Origin: Macrostomum hystrix
Lineage: Eukaryota > Platyhelminthes > Macrostomidae
Direction: 5' to 3'
NCBI GenBank assembly: GCA_950097015.1
Contig: CATNEN010000038.1
Location: 22,692,001 to 22,756,000, forward strand
DNA length: 64,000 nt
Part shown: piece by piece, positions 32,123 to 42,778 of the stretch
Layout of the letters: each line of letters opens with the position of its first letter
Numbering within the stretch: position 1 is the first letter of the stretch
Program-made: the position numbers and the translations under genes
Notes under the pieces: model-generated
What the model was told of the DNA's origin: nothing
Database searches by the model: none
Seen by the model: the letters and a program-made list of their open reading frames with translations, nothing else

Positions 32123-32714
32123 ATAATAGACCAACTTTATCTGTCGAAATTGATTTGCTTATTTAAAAAGTAATGAATAAGCAATGTTCATGTTCATTGG
32201 CTGCCTTTTATTAACAACAATATTGGCCCCTAAAGAAGAAAACTGAAATCAGCTTTACTACTTTTAGTAATTAGTGTGCGGTTTTATCTTCAACCATTTT
32301 TATTGAGGTAGTGGAAAGTTTGATTAAAAGTACACGTTTTCAAAGATTACATTTGTCGCCTTATAATTATTACTTATCAGTAGTCACAGAGCGTAATTGC
32401 CAATTTTTTGTGCTGCATTTTTTAATTTATTGTGATCTAATTCCAATTTATTTAGTTTTGAAAATATTTTCAATTAATTTATTTCATTTCCCCCTAGCTG
32501 TTGTCTATTTTACCTAATCAAAAAAATCAGGGCTGGATAAATAATCTAAAATTTCTGCTTTTAAATATACTTCGTTTTAGTGCATACACATTTAATTTTA
32601 TTTAACTTTGCTGCTGCTTAATAAATGTGATGCGAAATATCTCTCATTGTTCTGCGCCATTTCATAATTATATAATTGCTATTGCTTGTAGTAGAATTAC
32701 CCGAACTTTCCCAA
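32123..32714. other. CTDNEP1 3' flank with candidate poly(A) signal
   Basis: AT-rich. AATAAA at 32620-32625, about 500 bases past the stop, is the best 3'-end candidate. The open frame 32311-32517 is not recognisable and is not called. Confidence 0.4.
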
Positions 32715-33215
32715 ACTCAGATCCCAATACAGTTTCTGATCCCAGGTCGCAATACAGTCTCTTGATCCCAGATCCAAATACAGTTTCTTGATCCCAGATC
32801 CCAATACAGTTTCTTGATCCCAGATCCCAGTACAGTTTCTTGATCCCAGATCCCAATACAGTCTCTTGATCCCAGATCCCAGTACAGTTTTTTGATCCCA
32901 GATCCCAATACAGTCTCTTGATCCCAGATCCCAGTACAGTTTCTTGATCCCAGATCCCAATACAGTCTCTTGATCCCAGATCCCAGTACAGTTTCTTGAT
33001 CCGAGATCCAAATACAGTTTCTGATCCCTGGTCGCAATACAGTTTCTTGATCCCAGATCCCAGTACAGTTTCTTGATCCCAGATCCCAATACAGTCTCTT
33101 GATCCCAGATCCCAATACAGTTTCTTGATACCAGATCTCAGTACAGTTTCTTGATCCCAGATCCCAATACAGTCTCTTGATCCCAGATCCCAGTGCAGTT
33201 TCTTGATCCAATACC
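32715..33215. repeat. minisatellite, 26-bp unit
   Basis: About 19 copies of TTGATCCCAGATCCCAATAC plus AGTTTC. The TGATCCCAGATCCC core equals that of the CTDNEP1 intron 3 array. Frames of 62-164 codons on the minus strand are artefacts. 33216-33634 is unique apart from a few decayed copies. Confidence 0.95.
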
Positions 33216-33634
33216 GTTTTTGATCCTGGATCTAAAATACATTATCTGATCCCAGACCCCAAAATAATCTCCCATATTACATCCAAGTGAGCTGTGTCTG
33301 TCCAGATCCCAGTGTAGTGTATAATCCCATGCTAAAAACTGCTTCTGATCCTTTTTGGGATGCAATAATCAAACAAACTTTGACCACGGCCGATTTTGTC
33401 GCATGTATTAACAAAATTGCAAACGATAGTGTGTAACGCAATACAATATAAAATTTGGTTAACAAAACATTTCCGCTGAATTTAATTTTCCGAAAATAGA
33501 ATTCCACGTTGTCACTTTTGTGTGACAAAATCATTTGGTTGCTAAGATTTTTTATGGATTTCTGTTTTATTTAAATTTATAATTTTAACATAAAAATCTT
33601 TCACAAGGGTCTACCCCTTTCTTATTCTTTTTAG

Positions 33635-35262
33635 CTATTTTAGTTGGTCATTACCCTTTTGTTTCACAATAATTTCAGTTGGTCATTACCCTTTGGTTTC
33701 CCACTCATTTCAGTTGATCATTTACCATAGGTAAATGACTCTTTCGTCATTTACTGTCGAAAGAGTTGGTCATTACTCTTTCGTTTCCCACATATATTAG
33801 TTGGTCATTACCCTTTAGTTTCACAATCATTTCAGTTGGTCATTACCCCTTTCATTTCAGTTGGTCATTACCCTTTCACTTCAGTTGGTCATTACCCTTT
33901 CATTTCAGTTGGTCATTACCCTTTCATTTCAGTTGGTCATTACCCTTTCATTTCAGTTGGTCATACCCTTTCATTTCAGTTGGTCATACCCTTTCATTTC
34001 AGTTGGTCATACCCTTTCATTTCAGTTGGTCATTACCCTTTCATTTCAGTTGGTCATTACCCTTTCATTTCAGTTGGTCATACCCTTTCATTTCAGTTGG
34101 TCATACCCTTTCATTTCAGTTGGTCATACCCTTTCATTTCAGTTGGTCATACCCTTTCTCATTTCAGTTGGTCATTAGCCTTTCATTTCAGTTGGTCATT
34201 AGCCTTTCATTTCAGTTGGTCATTAGCCTTTCATTTCAGTTGGTCATACCCTTTCATTTCAGTTGGTCATTAGCCTTTCATTTCAGTTGGTCATTAGCCT
34301 TTCATTTCAGTTGGTCATACCCTTTCATTTCAGTTGGTCATTAGCCTTTCATTTCAGTTGGTCATTAGCCTTTCATTTCAGTTGGTCATACCCTTTCTCA
34401 TTTCAGTTGGTCATTAGCCTTTCATTTCAGTTGGTCACTACCCTTTCATTTCAGTTGGTCATTAGCCTTTAATTTCAGTTGGTCATTACCCTTTCATTTC
34501 AGTTGGTCATACCCTTTCATTTCAGTTGGTCATTAGCCTTTAATTTCAGTTGGTCATTACCCTTTCATTTTAGTTGGTCATTAGCCTTTCATTTCAGTTG
34601 GTCATATCCTTTCATTTCAGTTGGTCATTAGCCTTTAATTTCAGTTGGTCATTACCCTTTCATTTCAGTTGGTCATACCCTTTCATTTCAGTTGGTCATT
34701 AGCCTTTAATTTCAGTTGGTCATTAGCCTTTCATTTCAGTTGGTCATACCCTTTCATTTCAGTTGGTCATTAGCCTTTAATTTCAGTTGGTCATTACCCT
34801 TTCATTTCAGTTGGTCATACCCTTTCATTTCAGTTGGTCATTAGCCTTTAATTTCAGTTGGTCATTAGCCTTTCATTTCAGTTGGTCATTAGCCTTTCAT
34901 TTCAGTTGGTCATTACCCTTTCATTTCAGTTGGTCATTACCCTTTCATTTCAGTTGGTCATTAGCCTTTCATTTCAGTTGGTCATTAGCTTTTCATTTCA
35001 GTTGGTCATTAGCCTTTCATTTCAGTTGGTCATACCCTTTCATTTCAGTTGGTCATTAGCCTTTAATTTCAGTTGGTCATTACCCTTTCATTTCAGTTGG
35101 TCATACCCTTTCATTTCAGTTGGTCATTAGCCTTTAATTTCAGTTGGTCATTACCCTTTCATTTCAGTTGGTCATACCCTTTCATTTCAGTTGGTCATAC
35201 CTTTTCATTTCAGTTGGTCATTACCCTTTCATTTCAGTTGGTCATTAGCCTTTCATTTCAGT
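33635..35262. repeat. 1.6-kb minisatellite upstream of the PRMT exon, 21-24 bp units
   Basis: About 70 copies of TTTCAGTTGGTCATTACCCT plus TTCA. ATTACCC, ATTAGCC and ATACCC subtypes are arranged in recurring blocks. It ends 30 bases before the PRMT acceptor. One frame stays open across it and into the PRMT exon, without an ATG. Confidence 0.96.
33718..33766. other. two small adjacent hairpins at the array start
   Basis: TCATTTACC-ATA-GGTAAATGA forms a perfect 9-bp stem. CTCTTTCG and CGAAAGAG, 11 bases apart, form a second perfect 8-bp stem. Both interrupt the first units of the 1.6-kb array. Confidence 0.5.
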
Positions 35263-35289
35263 TTCCAATAATAGAATATTTCTACTTAC

Positions 35290-35291
35290 AG
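35290..35291 (+). promoter_or_regulatory. splice acceptor at the 5' end of PRMT coding (cis or spliced-leader)
   Basis: TTCTACTTACAG ends at 35291 and the coding frame begins directly after it in phase 0. No ATG precedes the conserved domain in this exon. A spliced leader ending in AUG would give a complete N-terminus; otherwise an upstream exon is missing. Confidence 0.5.
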
Positions 35292-36494
35292 AGTTCCCCA
35301 GTTGATTACGCAACCAATGGCGCCTCTGCTACTGGCCTGGCGTCAGAGCCGGTTGCTAAGCAACGCTCTCGCAGTCGGTCACGTTCGCCTCTATCGTCGT
35401 CTAAATCGGATGTCAATTTTAAATTAGAAGACGCAGCTTACTTTGACTCTTACCAATGTCTGGAGGTGCACGCCACAATGGTATCTGATCGTGTTAGAAC
35501 ACTGGCTTATCGATACGCACTGATGCGAGCTTATCGATTGATTTATCGTCGAATTGGCATCGATATTGGCTGCGGCAGCGGTATATTAACGCATTTCGCC
35601 TGCGATGCCGGCGCCCGAACTGTCTATGGCCTGGAGGCTGCTAAGGAGATGTGCAAAGTTGCTAGAGAATTTCTCTCAGCCAATGGGCATCTTGCTAGCG
35701 GCAGGGCTGTTGTGATTGGCTGTCGGGCCGAATCTTTAACAAAGTTACCCGGCGGAGAATTAGCTGATTTTCTCGTAAGCGAATGGATGGGCTATTGTCT
35801 GCTATACGAGAATATGCTGGCCTCTGTTCTACAGGCCAGAGATAGGTTCTTGAAGCCAGACGGTCTTATGTTTCCTAATTCTGCTCGAGTCTTTGTCGCC
35901 GGCTACAATAGACCATCTTTTGACGAAGCGGACAGTGATTCGAGCTGCAATGATTTGTCTTCGCTTGGCGCTTTGTACGCCTGCAATATGTCGCCAATAG
36001 TGTCTGCCGTGAAGTCTCAACGAAGGTCAAAGCCCAGTGTGGCTCTTGTAGAGGATACCAGCTGTTTGTTAACCAATTCTGCCAGTCTGTTTAGCTTGGA
36101 TTTGAATAAGTTGACTCTGTCCGAGTTGAATAGCGGCCTGGCTACTAGGGGCAGCTTCCAATTAGACGTGATTCAGTGCGGAAAATTGGACGCTCTCTGT
36201 CTATGGTTTGAAGTTGGCTTCCCGGGCTCCGAGACTAGTTTGAGCACGTCGCCTTACACCGACGCAACTCACTGGCAGCAGACTTTAGTTTGGCTGCCGC
36301 AGAGTTGGCCAGTTACCATAGACAATCGACTGCGCGGCAGCATCGGTTTGAAATCCAATAGCGTTAGACGGCGCGATTTGGATATTGAAGTTGAATTGCT
36401 GCCCATTGAAGTAAAGGACAACAGTCAGAACAGTTTTGAAGCTGATAATAGTGACAGCTTGCGATTCACTGTCACTTTGGATTCCAACGCTTAG
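35292..36494 (+). CDS. protein arginine methyltransferase, PRMT6-like
   Basis: Single visible exon of 401 codons including the stop (400 residues). It transfers methyl groups from S-adenosylmethionine to arginine, in the nucleus if PRMT6-like. Motifs (residues counted with one added Met): YFDSYQCLEVHATMVSDRVR, SAM-binding IDIGCGSG (91-98), post-I YGLEA, double-E loop with E165 (SEWMGY) and E174 (LLYENML), and THW loop T327-W329. LSTSPYTDATHWQQ resembles PRMT6 more than PRMT1 or PRMT8. The first about 40 residues are Ser/Arg-rich (KQRSRSRSRSPLSSS) and could be a nuclear-localising tail. Asp/Ser-rich inserts follow the Rossmann domain. All key residues are present, so it looks active. The start codon is not in this exon (see acceptor entry). 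A possible ATTAAA poly(A) signal is at 36590-36595. Confidence 0.85.
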   Translation, partial: SSPVDYATNGASATGLASEPVAKQRSRSRSRSPLSSSKSDVNFKLEDAAYFDSYQCLEVHATMVSDRVRTLAYRYALMRAYRLIYRRIGIDIGCGSGILTHFACDAGARTVYGLEAAKEMCKVAREFLSANGHLASGRAVVIGCRAESLTKLPGGELADFLVSEWMGYCLLYENMLASVLQARDRFLKPDGLMFPNSARVFVAGYNRPSFDEADSDSSCNDLSSLGALYACNMSPIVSAVKSQRRSKPSVALVEDTSCLLTNSASLFSLDLNKLTLSELNSGLATRGSFQLDVIQCGKLDALCLWFEVGFPGSETSLSTSPYTDATHWQQTLVWLPQSWPVTIDNRLRGSIGLKSNSVRRRDLDIEVELLPIEVKDNSQNSFEADNSDSLRFTVTLDSNA

Positions 36495-36734
36495 TAATGT
36501 AGGGAAATAACAAGTCTGTCTCTTACTAACTTTGTTCTACGTTACTTTTATGCCTTGATATGCATTCACGCTTTTATTACTTTGAACTAATTAAAAAAAC
36601 TATTTTATGCACGCTACTCACAGTAGATAAGTGGGGAAAGCGTTCTAATAAGCATTTGTTCTCGCATTTTTTCCGAAAAAAGTCTGTCTATTGATTTTTT
36701 AACACTTATTATTTTATTTCTTGTTAGCCAAATT

Positions 36735-36785
36735 TACACGCAGCTATTGCATGGCGCATCCTAAAACATTGTACAGTTAATCCAT
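36735..36785. mobile_element. decayed fragment of the SINE module
   Basis: CGCAGCTATTGC, GGCGCATC, AGTT and TCCAT occur in the same order as in the module at 31619-31705 and 38474-38560, with about one third of positions changed. It directly abuts the next array. Confidence 0.4.
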
Positions 36786-36789
36786 CCGC

Positions 36790-37935
36790 CCTCTCTTATC
36801 TCTCCCCTGCCTCATATATCCCGTGCCTAATCTCTCTCCTGTCTCATATCTCCCCTGTCTCATCTCTCCTGTCTCATCTCTCCCCTGTCTCATCTCTCTC
36901 CTGTCTCATCTCTCTCCTGTCTCATCTCTCCTGTCTCATCTCTCTCCTGTCTCATCTCTCTCCAGTCTCATCTCTCCTGTCTCATCTCTTCCCTGTCTCA
37001 TCTCTCTCCTGTCTCATCTCTCTCCTGTCTCATCTCTTCTGTCTCATCCCTCCCAAGTCTCATCTCTCCCCTGTCTCATCTCTCTCCTGCTCTTATATCT
37101 CCCTGTCTCATTTCTCCCTGTCTCATCTCTTCTGTCTCATCCCTCCTAAGTCTCATCTCTCTCCTGTCTCATCCCTCCCAAGTCTCATCTCTCCCCTGTC
37201 TCATCTCTCTCCTGTCTCATCTCTCTCCTGTCTCATCCCTCCCAAGTCTCATCTCTCCCCTGTCTCATCTCTCTCCTGTCTCATCTCTCTCCTGTCTCAT
37301 CTCTTCTGTCTCATCCCTCCCAAGTCTCATCTCTCCCCTGTCTCATTTCTCCCCTGTCTCATCTCTCTCCTGCTCTTATATCTCCCTGTCTCATCTCTCC
37401 TGTCTCATCTCTCCTGTCTCATCCCTCCCAAGTCTCATCCCTCCCCTGTCTCATCTCTCCTGCTCTTATATCTCCCTGTCTCATCTCTCCCCTGTCTCAT
37501 CTCTCCTGTCTCATCTCTCCCCTGTCTCATCTCTCTCCTGTCTCATCTCTCTCCTGTCTCATCTCTTCTGTCTCATCCCTCCCAAGTCTCATCTCTCCCC
37601 TGTCTCATTTCTCCCCTGTCTCATCTCTCTCCTGCTCTTATATCTCCCTGTCTCATCTCTCCTGTCTCATCCCTCCCAAGTCTCATCCCTCCCAAGTCTC
37701 ATCTCTCCCCTGTCTCATCTCTCCTGTCTCATCTCTCCCCTGTCTCATCTCTCTCCTGTCTCATCTCTCTCCTGTCTCATCTCTTCTGTCTCATCCCTCC
37801 CAAGTCTCATCTCTCCCCTGTCTCATTTCTCCCCTGTCTCATCTCTCTCCTGCTCTTATATCTCCCTGTCTCATCTCTCCTGTCTCATCTCTCCTGTCTC
37901 ATCCCTCCCAAGTCTCATCCCTCCCCTGTCTTGTC
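36790..37935. repeat. pyrimidine-rich minisatellite, 15-17 bp unit
   Basis: About 70 copies of TCTCATCTCTCCCCTG with TCTCCTG, TTCTG and CCTCCCAAG variants. A longer cassette containing CTGCTCTTATATCTCCCTGT recurs at about 37088, 37372, 37446, 37631 and 37851. It is the reverse complement of the GAGACAGGGGAGAGAT family. It occupies the gap between PRMT and NARS2. Confidence 0.95.
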
Positions 37936-38153
37936 TCACAAATTTCTAATCTCTCGCCTGTCTCATATTTTCCCTGTTCTCCCTTTTCTTATCTCTTTTT
38001 TAATATATTTCTTATCTCTCTGTGTCTTACCTTTTATCTCTCCTCTTTCAATACGGCCCAGTAGCTTCATTTAGGTAGGAGTATTTTCGGCCTGAATTAT
38101 ATTTTTGGTTTCCAATCTCTGCTCTAAATAAATCAAAGTAACCAAATTCTTGC

Positions 38154-38155
38154 AG
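38154..38155 (+). promoter_or_regulatory. splice acceptor at the 5' end of NARS2 coding (cis or spliced-leader)
   Basis: AATTCTTGCAG ends at 38155. The frame after it is phase 0, has no ATG before the conserved domain, and meets an in-frame TAA at 38129-38131 upstream. Met added at this junction would be followed directly by a mitochondrial presequence-like segment. Confidence 0.55.
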
Positions 38156-41100
38156 CATCTCAAACCCTGTAGTTTTCGTGCCATCGTCGTGTGGCGCAAA
38201 TGTCTGAGCAGTCTCATTTGCCGAAATTACTGCTCCAATAGTCGTCGGATCTGTTTAAAAGAGATTTTCGGCCAGTCCATCGATGCTTACAATGGCAGCC
38301 CAGTCAGTCTAGTTGGCTGGGTTAGTAATTTGCGTCGTCAGAAGCGCGTCAGTTTTATTGAATTAAGCGACGGTACCACGGCGAAAACTTTGCAGGTTAG
38401 CTTTCTTAACTACTTTGAGTAGGATATAATTAGACAGTATAGAAATCAACGCTGAAAACAGAAGCACTTTAGCCAGAGCCACAGCCGCAGCTATTGCGCC
38501 GCGCATCTGAAGACTGCGTATAGCTGTTCAGTCCATGGACTAGGGCGACGCCACACCCCTTGGAGAAGGCTTGGGGGCTTGTCGTGCAATTGACACCCTT
38601 GAGGGCCAACCTCCAAGGCACAGTGAGAGTGTACACTGCTTGACGATAAGAAAGTCAGGGCAGATGTACACACCTTTGTGAGCGTGTGCCTGCGTACAGT
38701 ATCTGTGTGCGTGTGTGCTCAGGAGGCAGCAAAATGGGCAGAATTGCCTCCTCGCTGGCTGCGAGTCTAGAGTCACCAAATGATGTGCCATTGCCCACAA
38801 GTCTCCTGTAGTTATTAATACTTTCATTATTTTTTTTTTCTAGTATAGTCTAGAATCGAACTCATGACCTACAAGTCGTGAGTCCAACGCTCTAAACACT
38901 AGGCTACAACCCATAAGGCAACAGACAGATAGATGGATATACAGACATCTGTACATCTATACAGACAGGTAGATGTACGCGCAGACAGGTAGCTAGACAG
39001 CCAGTATAAACAAGTAGATATCGAGTCTCCTGTCGGATTTCCGCAGGTTGTTGTCTCGCCGTCAGACCTGTTGCCAGCCGACCTGTCCACGGACTGTTGC
39101 GTCACCGTTGCAGGCAGTTTGTCCCGCAGCGATCGGGCGGTCAACGGTATGGAGCTTCGGGCAACCGGCCTCGTACTGTCCGGCCCAGTTGATCGCACCG
39201 CCGGCGTCAGCTTTCATCAGGATCAGCGCTCGGATACCGCTCGCAGAAGGCTGCACCTGAGGCCTAGACTTGCCGCATTTCAGGCCGTCTGCAGACTACG
39301 CGGCGCGCTAAATGGCGCTTTGAGAGCCGCGCTCGATAGTAGGCACTACCTGGAGGTGAGGCAAGGGGGATTGTGAGGTTGGCAGGTTTTTACTGGTAGA
39401 TTCACATACAGGTAAATAGATTTACAGACTGGTAGATAGATTTACAGACAGGTAGATAGATTTACAGACTGGTAGATAGATTTACAGACAGGTAGATAGA
39501 TTTACAGACTGGTAGATAGATTTACAGACTGGTAGATAGATTTACAGACTGGTAGATATATTTACAGACTGGTAGATAGATTTACAGACTGGTAGATATA
39601 TTTACAGACAGGTAGATGGATTTACAGACAGGTAGATAGATTTACAGACAGGTAGATGGATTTACAGACAGGTAGATGGATTTACAGACTGGTAGATAGA
39701 TTTACAGACAGGTAGATATATTTACAGACTGGTAGATAGATTTACAGACAGGTAGATATATTTACAGACTGGTATATAGATTTACAGACTGGTAGATAGA
39801 TTTTTCAGACAGGTAGATGGATTTACAGACAGGTAGATGGATTTACAGACTGGTAGATAGATTTACAGACAGGTAGATATATTTACAGACTGGTAGATAG
39901 ATTTACAGACAAGTAGATAGATTTACAGACAGGTAGATAAATTTACAGACTGGTAGATAGATTTACAGACAGGTAGATATATTTACAGACTGGTAGATAG
40001 ATTTACAGACTGGTAGATAGATTTACAGACTGGTAGATAGATTTACAGACAGGTAGATATATTTACAGACTGGTAGATATATTTACAGACAGGTAGATGG
40101 ATTTACAGACAGGTCGATAGATTTACGGACAGGTAGATGGATTTACAGACAGGTAGATATATTTACAGACTGGTAGATAGATTTACAGACTGGTAGATGG
40201 ATTTACAGACTGGTAGATCGATTTACAGACTGGTAGATAGATTTACAGACTGGTAGATATATTTACAGACTGGTAGATAGATTTACAGACTGGTAGATAT
40301 ATTTACAGACTGGTAGATAGATTTACTGACAGGTAGATATATTTACAGACTGGTAGATAGATTTACAGACAGGTAGATCTACAGACCTTTAGATAGATGT
40401 CCACCTGCCCCCATTCCGCTCAGGTGGAAGCGCCAGTTCTAACTAGCAACGATTGCGAAGGCGCCGGTGAAACTTTTCGTCTAGCCGATTCGGAGGAATT
40501 CTTTCGCCAACCCGTCCATCTGACAGTGTCCGCCCAGTTACACTTGGAAGCTTTGGCACTAGGCCTATCCAGAGTCTATTGTCTGGGTCGAGCATTCAGA
40601 GCTGAAAAATCTCAAACTACTTATCACCTGGCTGAGTTCTCTATGCTAGAAGCTGAGTCTACCGACCTAGACTCCGTTGAAGCGTTGTGCAATCACGTCG
40701 AGTGGCTGTTAAAGACGGTCACTGGAGAGGTAAGGCGTTAGTTAGATATTAGAGACAATTTTAAGTGTGCTTTATCACCTGTCCTTGAGGTCTTTTATCC
40801 TCCGTACTTCAGGTCTTCGGATGGGTCGGTTATCCACCCGTCCTGCAAGTCTATTATCCACCTGTCCTTCAGGCTAATTATCCACCTGTCCTTCAGGCTA
40901 ATTATCCACCTGTCCTTCAGGCTAATTATCCACCTGTCCTTCAGTTCCGTTGTCCACCTGTCCTTCAGTTCCGTTGTCCACCTGTCCTTCAGTTCCATTG
41001 TCCACCTATCCTTCAGTTCCGTTGTCCGCCTGTCCTTCAGTTCCATTGTCCACCTGTCCTTCAGTTCCATTGTCCACCTGTCCTTCAGGCTAATTATCCA

Positions 41101-41971
41101 CCTGTCCTTCAGGCTAATTATCCACCTATCCTTCAGTTCCGTTGTCCACCTGTCCTTCAGTTCGATTGTCCACCTGCCCTTCAGTTCCATTGTCCACCTG
41201 TCCTTCAGTTCCATTATCCACCTGTCCTTCAGTTCCATTGTCCACCTGTCCTTCAGTTCCATTGTCCACCTGTCCTTCAGTTCCATTGTCCACCTGTCCT
41301 TCAGTTCCATTATCCACCTGTCCTTCAGGTCAATTATCTAACTGATAAGTCAGTATATTTAATTTCAGGTGCTTTCTCGCTATTCCGCCGATCTAAATCT
41401 AATCGTCAATTCAGAAAGCGTCAACCATAAATATTCTACACCTGAAACAATCAATAGCCTTCTAACTAAGCCGTTTGTTCGTCTAAAATTTGCCGAAGCT
41501 GTCAAAACATTGATAAACAGCTGCGGCATTTCCTTTGAAGTGCCGCCAACTGTCGGCATGCTTGATCTAAGGCGCGAACACGAGTTAGCTCTGGTTAAAT
41601 TGTGCGACAATGCTCCAGTATTTGTCACCGATTATCCGGCTGAATCGCGCGCATTCTACTGCGCCCAGTCTGGCCCCGGTCTGGCAGCCAGTTTCGATCT
41701 TCTATTGCCCGGCGTCGGCGAAGTTCTCGGCGCCAGCGTTCGCGAATCCGACGCCGACCGGCTGACCGGAGCGATGCGTCAACGCGGCCTGCCAGAGTCG
41801 GCCGCTGAGCGTCTCGATTGGTATCTGGAACTGCGCAGTTTCGGCTGCGCGCCACACGGCGGCTACGGCCTTGGAATGGATCGATTTATGCGATTCTTAA
41901 TTGGTAGCGGCGCAACGCCCGTCAAAGAGCTTGTGCCTTTTCCCAGGTCGTTTCAACACTGTCCAGCTTGA
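38156..41971 (+). CDS. NARS2: asparaginyl-tRNA synthetase, mitochondrial (class II)
   Basis: Exons are 38156-38395, 39047-39355, 40424-40729 and 41369-41971, all phase 0: 485 codons plus stop, close to the 477 aa of human NARS2. It charges tRNA-Asn for mitochondrial translation. Exon 1 begins with an Arg/Ser/Cys-rich presequence-like segment, then an OB-fold anticodon-binding start (VSLVGWVSNLRRQKRVSFIE). Exon 3 has APVLTSNDCEGAGETF, motif 2 (GRAFRAEKSQTTYHLAEFSM) and LEAES. Exon 4 has LLLPGVGEVLGASVRE, APHGGYGLGMDRF (motif 3) and PFPRSFQHC. HGGYGLGMDR and the short length fit the mitochondrial AsnRS rather than cytosolic NARS1 or AspRS. No initiator ATG is present in exon 1; an upstream micro-exon or a spliced leader must supply it. 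Introns 2 and 3 are minisatellite-filled and intron 1 carries a SINE-like element. Confidence 0.93.
38470..38915 (-). mobile_element. tRNA-derived SINE-like element in NARS2 intron 1
   Basis: Read on the minus strand from about 38912, it opens with an A box-like GTAGCCTAGTGTTTAG, then B box GAGTTCGATTC, typical of a tRNA-derived SINE head. A long middle part follows, and then the 80-90 base module at 38474-38560 shared with 31619-31705. The middle differs from the 31.6-kb element but matches a piece at 43445-43490. Confidence 0.65.
38920..39030. repeat. degenerate ACAGACAGGTAGAT repeats before NARS2 exon 2
   Basis: Irregular copies of ACAGACAGGTAGATG and relatives just upstream of exon 2. 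They are of the same motif as the 1-kb array that begins right after exon 2. Confidence 0.7.
39395..40390. repeat. 1-kb minisatellite in NARS2 intron 2, 20-bp unit
   Basis: About 50 copies of GGTAGATAGATTTACAGACA, with ACT/ACA and ATAG/ATAT/ATGG variants. It fills the intron between exons 2 and 3 and ends about 35 bases before the exon 3 acceptor. The TAG/TGA-rich unit closes reading frames, unlike most arrays here. Confidence 0.96.
40785..41340. repeat. minisatellite in NARS2 intron 3, 24-bp unit
   Basis: About 23 copies of CCACCTGTCCTTCAGTTCCA plus TTGT; a variant subset has CAGGCTAATTAT instead. It is open on both strands, so the frames of 63-171 codons are artefacts. It stops about 28 bases before exon 4. 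Confidence 0.95.
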
Positions 41972-42195
41972 GACTAAATATAATTTGCTTATTATTTTTC
42001 ATCGAAAATTTTATAGATATTATAGTCTTTTTGTTTATTGAAGTAATCGATTAGTAACATAAATTATTTTACTTGGTTTTGAAAGAAATTATGAAGCTAA
42101 CAAAGCTAATTCCTTCTCTGAATCACATTGGACGACAACCTTAAGTTGTCTAAAATTAGGGCTTAATGAATAATAATACTTCTATAAATATCGTA

Positions 42196-42278
42196 TGACG
42201 TCATTATATTTTTACTGTTTCTAAAAATAGCTATTGAGTCATTAACTGCGATATTTCCGAAAATAGCTAATGACGTCA
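42196..42278. promoter_or_regulatory. cluster of two CRE palindromes and one AP-1-like site
   Basis: TGACGTCA occurs perfectly at 42196-42203 and 42271-42278; TGAGTCA lies between at 42235-42241. Each is preceded by a similar AAAATAGCTA context, so the block looks like a decayed tandem duplication of a bZIP site. The position fits an HDAC8 promoter or enhancer. Binding is inferred from consensus only. Confidence 0.5.
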
Positions 42279-42776
42279 CTTGCTGAGTTTCTTTGTATAA
42301 ATAAATAAAATGGGGCTGCGACTATTTTGCCGATTATTGTGTTACTAAAAAAGTATAAAATTTTTAAGGTATTTTTTACCTTGCTGGACAAAGTTTCATA
42401 CAATCATGTAGCTTATTCAAGTAGTTACATAAAATACTAGAACTTCTAGAAGCTAGGTCAATTCCCACCATAGGTTTTACAAAGCTTGGAGATTATCGCT
42501 TTTGATCATTTCTTCACAAATGTACTTTTAAATTTTCAACGCCTGTGCTTTAACTAAATGATTGTTACTTGCGATTGAAAAACGGCATTTTCTATATAAA
42601 ATTTTTAATTAGGAGCTGAACGACTTCTCGGCTTATTTATTACTTTCCAGTAAATTTTAACATAAGGTTTCGTATCTTACCTCTTAAAGGACACCTCAAC
42701 CTGTCAATCATACATCTTAAACAAAGGCACCAAGCATGTCCTGTGCTGAAATCTCCGCTCAATACTATATTTTTCA

Positions 42777-42778
42777 AG
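42777..42778 (+). promoter_or_regulatory. splice acceptor at the 5' end of HDAC8 coding (cis or spliced-leader)
   Basis: ATATTTTTCAAG ends at 42778 and the HDAC8 frame continues in phase 0 directly after it. The same frame is open upstream to TGA at 42617-42619 but contains no ATG. Confidence 0.45.

Larger units (their letters stand above)
41972..42778. other. NARS2-HDAC8 intergenic region
   Basis: AT-rich 807-base gap between same-strand genes. Overlapping AATAAA signals at 42300-42305 and 42304-42309 can end NARS2 transcripts. A CRE/AP-1-like cluster precedes them at 42196-42278. An ATG at 42736 is out of frame with HDAC8 and runs to TGA near 42847, so it is not taken as the start. Confidence 0.6.

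Noticed and set aside
38840-38915. Possible tRNA gene (A and B boxes present) on the minus strand
   Set aside because: No closing acceptor stem is seen and the sequence continues into a SINE body shared with other loci.
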